Assembly: GCF_000499385.1 (NCBI RefSeq)
Contig: NW_013652415.1
Coordinates: forward strand, 30,001-63,086
Length of the DNA stretch: 33,086 bases
Source of the DNA: Eimeria necatrix
Taxonomy: Eukaryota; Apicomplexa; Conoidasida; Eucoccidiorida; Eimeriidae
Direction: 5' to 3'
The notes beneath the pieces were generated by a model. It did not search any database, had not been told where the DNA came from, and was given only the letters and a program-made list of their open reading frames with translations. Positions 30,481-33,086 of this stretch are shown here, piece by piece. The translations under genes and the position numbers were made by a program. Position 1 is the first letter of the stretch, and every line of letters starts with the position of its first letter.

Positions 30481-33086
30481 ATGGATGAAAGGACTAACGC
30501 AGAGGCACAGGTACCCGTGACGCTGCACTTCCGGAATGTATCAGTGCACTGCACGTCAGCTGGCAACTCACCAACTACAGGTACAAATAAGAAAAGAAAC
30601 GAAGGCCACTGATATTGTCTGGGAACGATTCAATTCCGTCCTCTAGCGAGGTACTTATCCGAAATGAGATGTAGAACTGCTAGCATGATCTACTGAAGTA
30701 GTGCTGAAAGTGGAATGCTGCTGCTTCGAGCCTACGGCATGTTGCAGCACGCAAACGTCGCTCCTATAGCGGCAGCATAGGAAAGGGGGGGCTACGACGT
30801 GACCTGTCCAAGTCCATGAAAGTCAGCGTTTTGTTTCCAGGAAGCTTCAGACGGCGGAAGTCGTGGCTCTCCCGCAGCTTATCCTCAATTACTTCCAATC
30901 TCCTCCCCAGTACGCGTGAAAGCCAGACGCGTAGCCGCATACAAAACGTACAAAATAGCGATAAAGTACATTGCGACATTCTTTCTTTGACTTCGTAATG
31001 CACACAGCCCAGTCCTTGAAGAGATGATCTCGAAGGGAACCTATGTCAGAAAAGGCATAGGCATATCTTGGACTTCGTAGCTGCGCAATTCTTCATAGGC
31101 TGTTCAAGTGCTTTTCGGATGTTTAGGCGAAGGCCATGGAGGAACCCTAGTATTGTTTTCCCCGGTTATTTCTACTGAGCAGAGCACCTGCTCGAATCCC
31201 AGAGGTGAACGGGAGGAGAGCAAGAAGACATCGACGGCACAATCAGCACGTTTGCCGACATCGCCTCCAATACTGAGTCCCATTCATTCAGCAAGTATGT
31301 GCCGAGGCTTCAGGAAGAAGAAGCAATGTGTTAGTGAACGTAGTTCGATGGGTAGAAGGGTGAGAACTGTCAGTTATTTCAAATTGGGCATCCAGACTAT
31401 CAGAGGGATTTCAAAGGATAAGGCCGACATCAGCGCTCATGCAGAAGAATCGTGTCATTGGGGAGATAAAGTTGCAAGTGAACAGTTTCGGGAACGCCTA
31501 GAAAACTTAGCTGCTACCATGTCAAGATTGTCTAGGGATGAGACTCATCACTTTTCACCTGTGCCAGATTCCGAAGATTCTAGCAAGAGCTCAAGTGAGG
31601 ACGTTGGCCGGCAATCCAAACTCGCCTTTCCGCTGCGTGTTTTCGTGGTAGTGGAATACCTACTCTCATTGACACCTTGCAATGCTTCTCATGTTTTGCT
31701 GATCAGACACATCTAGGGCGTCGCCTGTTGCGGAACACGATCAACAAGTTTCGAAGTTGAGCCTCCGTTCCCAGTCGGAAGAAGATGCATCTGCTTCTAG
31801 TGAAAGCTTAACTTCACTTAATTCTGCACCGCGCCTTCCTGACGCATCCAGTGAGTGCACACAACGGCACGGTATACTCGGGGGCCCCACACAGCTGAGT
31901 GAAATCCGCGGCCCTCCATCGTATCCAGTAAAGCTCCCGCGTCTTAATCTATTTTGGACTAGGAAGGACACGCCCCGAAGATTGCGTGTTCTTCGTCGCC
32001 ATGGGCTCTCCAGAGAGAGAAGTACCGACTCATCTGCTAGTCGAGAGCTCCACGCTTCATCGGATAGCAGCGTAGCAAATCGCCGGGCCCAGATTATCCG
32101 GGACTTAATTCCTGCTGGAGTGGGAGGTGAAGAATTCACCAGAACTGCACTGTGCAGAACGACGAATGCAGCTACGTCACCGCGAAGTGCAGGCACCTCG
32201 AATGGACATATATGGGAAAGATGCTCTCCCCACGCTTCAGATGCTTCCGATAGCAGGCAGAGAGAACTTTCAAGTCCATCCACATCCAACAGGTGCGTAG
32301 ATGAGTCTGCAGATACGCGAGAACAATCTCCATTGACTGAAGCTCTGCGAAATGCTGAACTCTACCAGAAAAGGCAGATGACATTGGCGACTGAACTAGC
32401 TTCAATATGTGGTCCTACGAACAAAGAAAAAAGGGAAAAAAAGTGTGGATCTGAAAGCTTTGGACGGGAAACTGCCAAGGAATGTACAACGCCTGCTCCA
32501 CGAACCGACCCACAACAGGCAAAGAAAAGAAGCAGAGACAACACGCTATATCCTTCACTGGAAGCCGCAAAGTCTGAGTACACTGCGAACGCTGCTTGCT
32601 CACAACAGCTCACGAAAACTCAACCGTTAGCAGCAGCTGCTGGAGCAAATGAAGGTGTTCCGTTTGCGCCTATTCAGAAGACCACTGCAGAGCTTTTGAA
32701 AGCCAATGACTCATCCATTACTGTGAAGTACACTGAAAAGACAGAGGGCGCAGGGGCTCCTGTAGCGGAGGAAGGCGTTGTGTTTGGCCCGATGACGAAG
32801 TCGGAAGCGGAGCGTTTGGAAGGGCGTGATGCATCGGTTAGTGGGAAGGCGGCTGGGAAGGCTGTGTCTGTTGGGAAACCTGCGGGACCTCCTGCCGCGA
32901 AGCAGGCAGCTGCTAAGAGCGGTGCGTTGGGTGGCGACAGTTCAGCAACAGCGGCGCCGGCAGCGCGGGGACCGGCTGCAGCAGTTGCAGCAGGTGAAGC
33001 GGAGAGAGGAGCGGTTGGGGCAGGCGCAGGTGTATCGGAGGAAGGCGTTGTGTTTTGTCCGATGACGAAGTCGGAAGCGGAGCGTT
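30481..33086 (+). CDS. Serine-rich repeat protein, 3' end outside window
   Basis: I do not recognise the family. My model is 30481-30580, 30841-30947, 31183-31594 and 31707 to the window end, with matching phases 1, 0 and 1. The last exon is open for 1380 bases with no stop. Residues 1-520 are Ser/Arg/Glu-rich, with basic stretches such as GFRKKK and PRRLRVLRR. From about 520 a repeat appears: EGVPFAP, then twice EEGVVF.PMTKSEAER at about 562 and 652, spaced by 90 residues with Ala/Gly/Lys-rich linkers. The second donor (30948) is the weakest call; a donor at 30966 is also possible. The start may lie further upstream because the first exon is open from an acceptor at 30429. Confidence 0.65.
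32768..33086 (+). repeat. Long-period (270-bp) coding repeat, continues past window
   Basis: The 49 bases at 32768-32816 recur at 33038-33086 with two differences. The spacing of 270 bases is 90 codons. A degenerate relative begins at 32651, 120 bases before the first copy. Linkers between copies are low-complexity. Confidence 0.85.

Noticed and set aside
31180..31210. TTCGAATCC-like sequence (here CTCGAATCC), suggesting a tRNA T-arm
   Set aside because: No matching acceptor, D-arm or anticodon stem nearby; it lies inside a coding exon.
31741..32289. 182-codon minus-strand reading
   Set aside because: It is antisense to the last exon of the Ser-rich repeat protein, which is open for 1380 bases and joins upstream exons in phase.

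Overview
The window reads as nuclear DNA of an apicomplexan parasite, most likely a coccidian of the genus Eimeria. Three things point there. The first 3.5 kb has long in-frame CAG/GCA runs encoding Gln and Ala. The genes are rich in introns, with standard GT..AG borders and conserved phase. There is also a fused double-domain phosphofructokinase of the apicomplexan type. The assignment rests on these traits, not on a database match.

Layout, left to right. Bases 2-5494 (+) carry the 3' part of a GIGYF/SMY2-type GYF-domain gene, which I could assemble through seven exons to its conserved PSLLGFSV tail. A small uncertain gene (about 5521-6686, +) follows closely. A partly resolved minus-strand gene lies at about 6818-8615. 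Bases 9193-17481 (+) hold an 18-exon phosphofructokinase of 1446 residues, with a catalytic N-terminal half and a degenerate C-terminal half. A single-exon Cof-type HAD sugar-phosphate phosphatase (17959-18837, -) faces it tail to tail. Bases 19676-20705 hold unresolved coding-like segments. An intronless 425-codon gene (21694-22971, +) has motifs in the order seen in bacterial chorismate pyruvate-lyase. A four-exon minus-strand gene of unknown function follows (23526-24467), perhaps with an upstream exon near 25.2 kb. Bases 24.7-27.0 kb are otherwise sparse, with a 90-bp tandem duplication. A six-exon IQ-motif protein (27093-30041, +) and a serine-rich repeat protein (about 30481 to beyond the end, +) complete the window.

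The genes do not form one pathway, and co-transcription is not expected. The most meaningful pairing is phosphofructokinase beside a HAD phosphatase. In Plasmodium, as I recall, a HAD phosphatase (HAD2) and PFK9 interact genetically in controlling glycolytic flux. All exon models were built by hand from splice sites, frame and phase, without transcripts.
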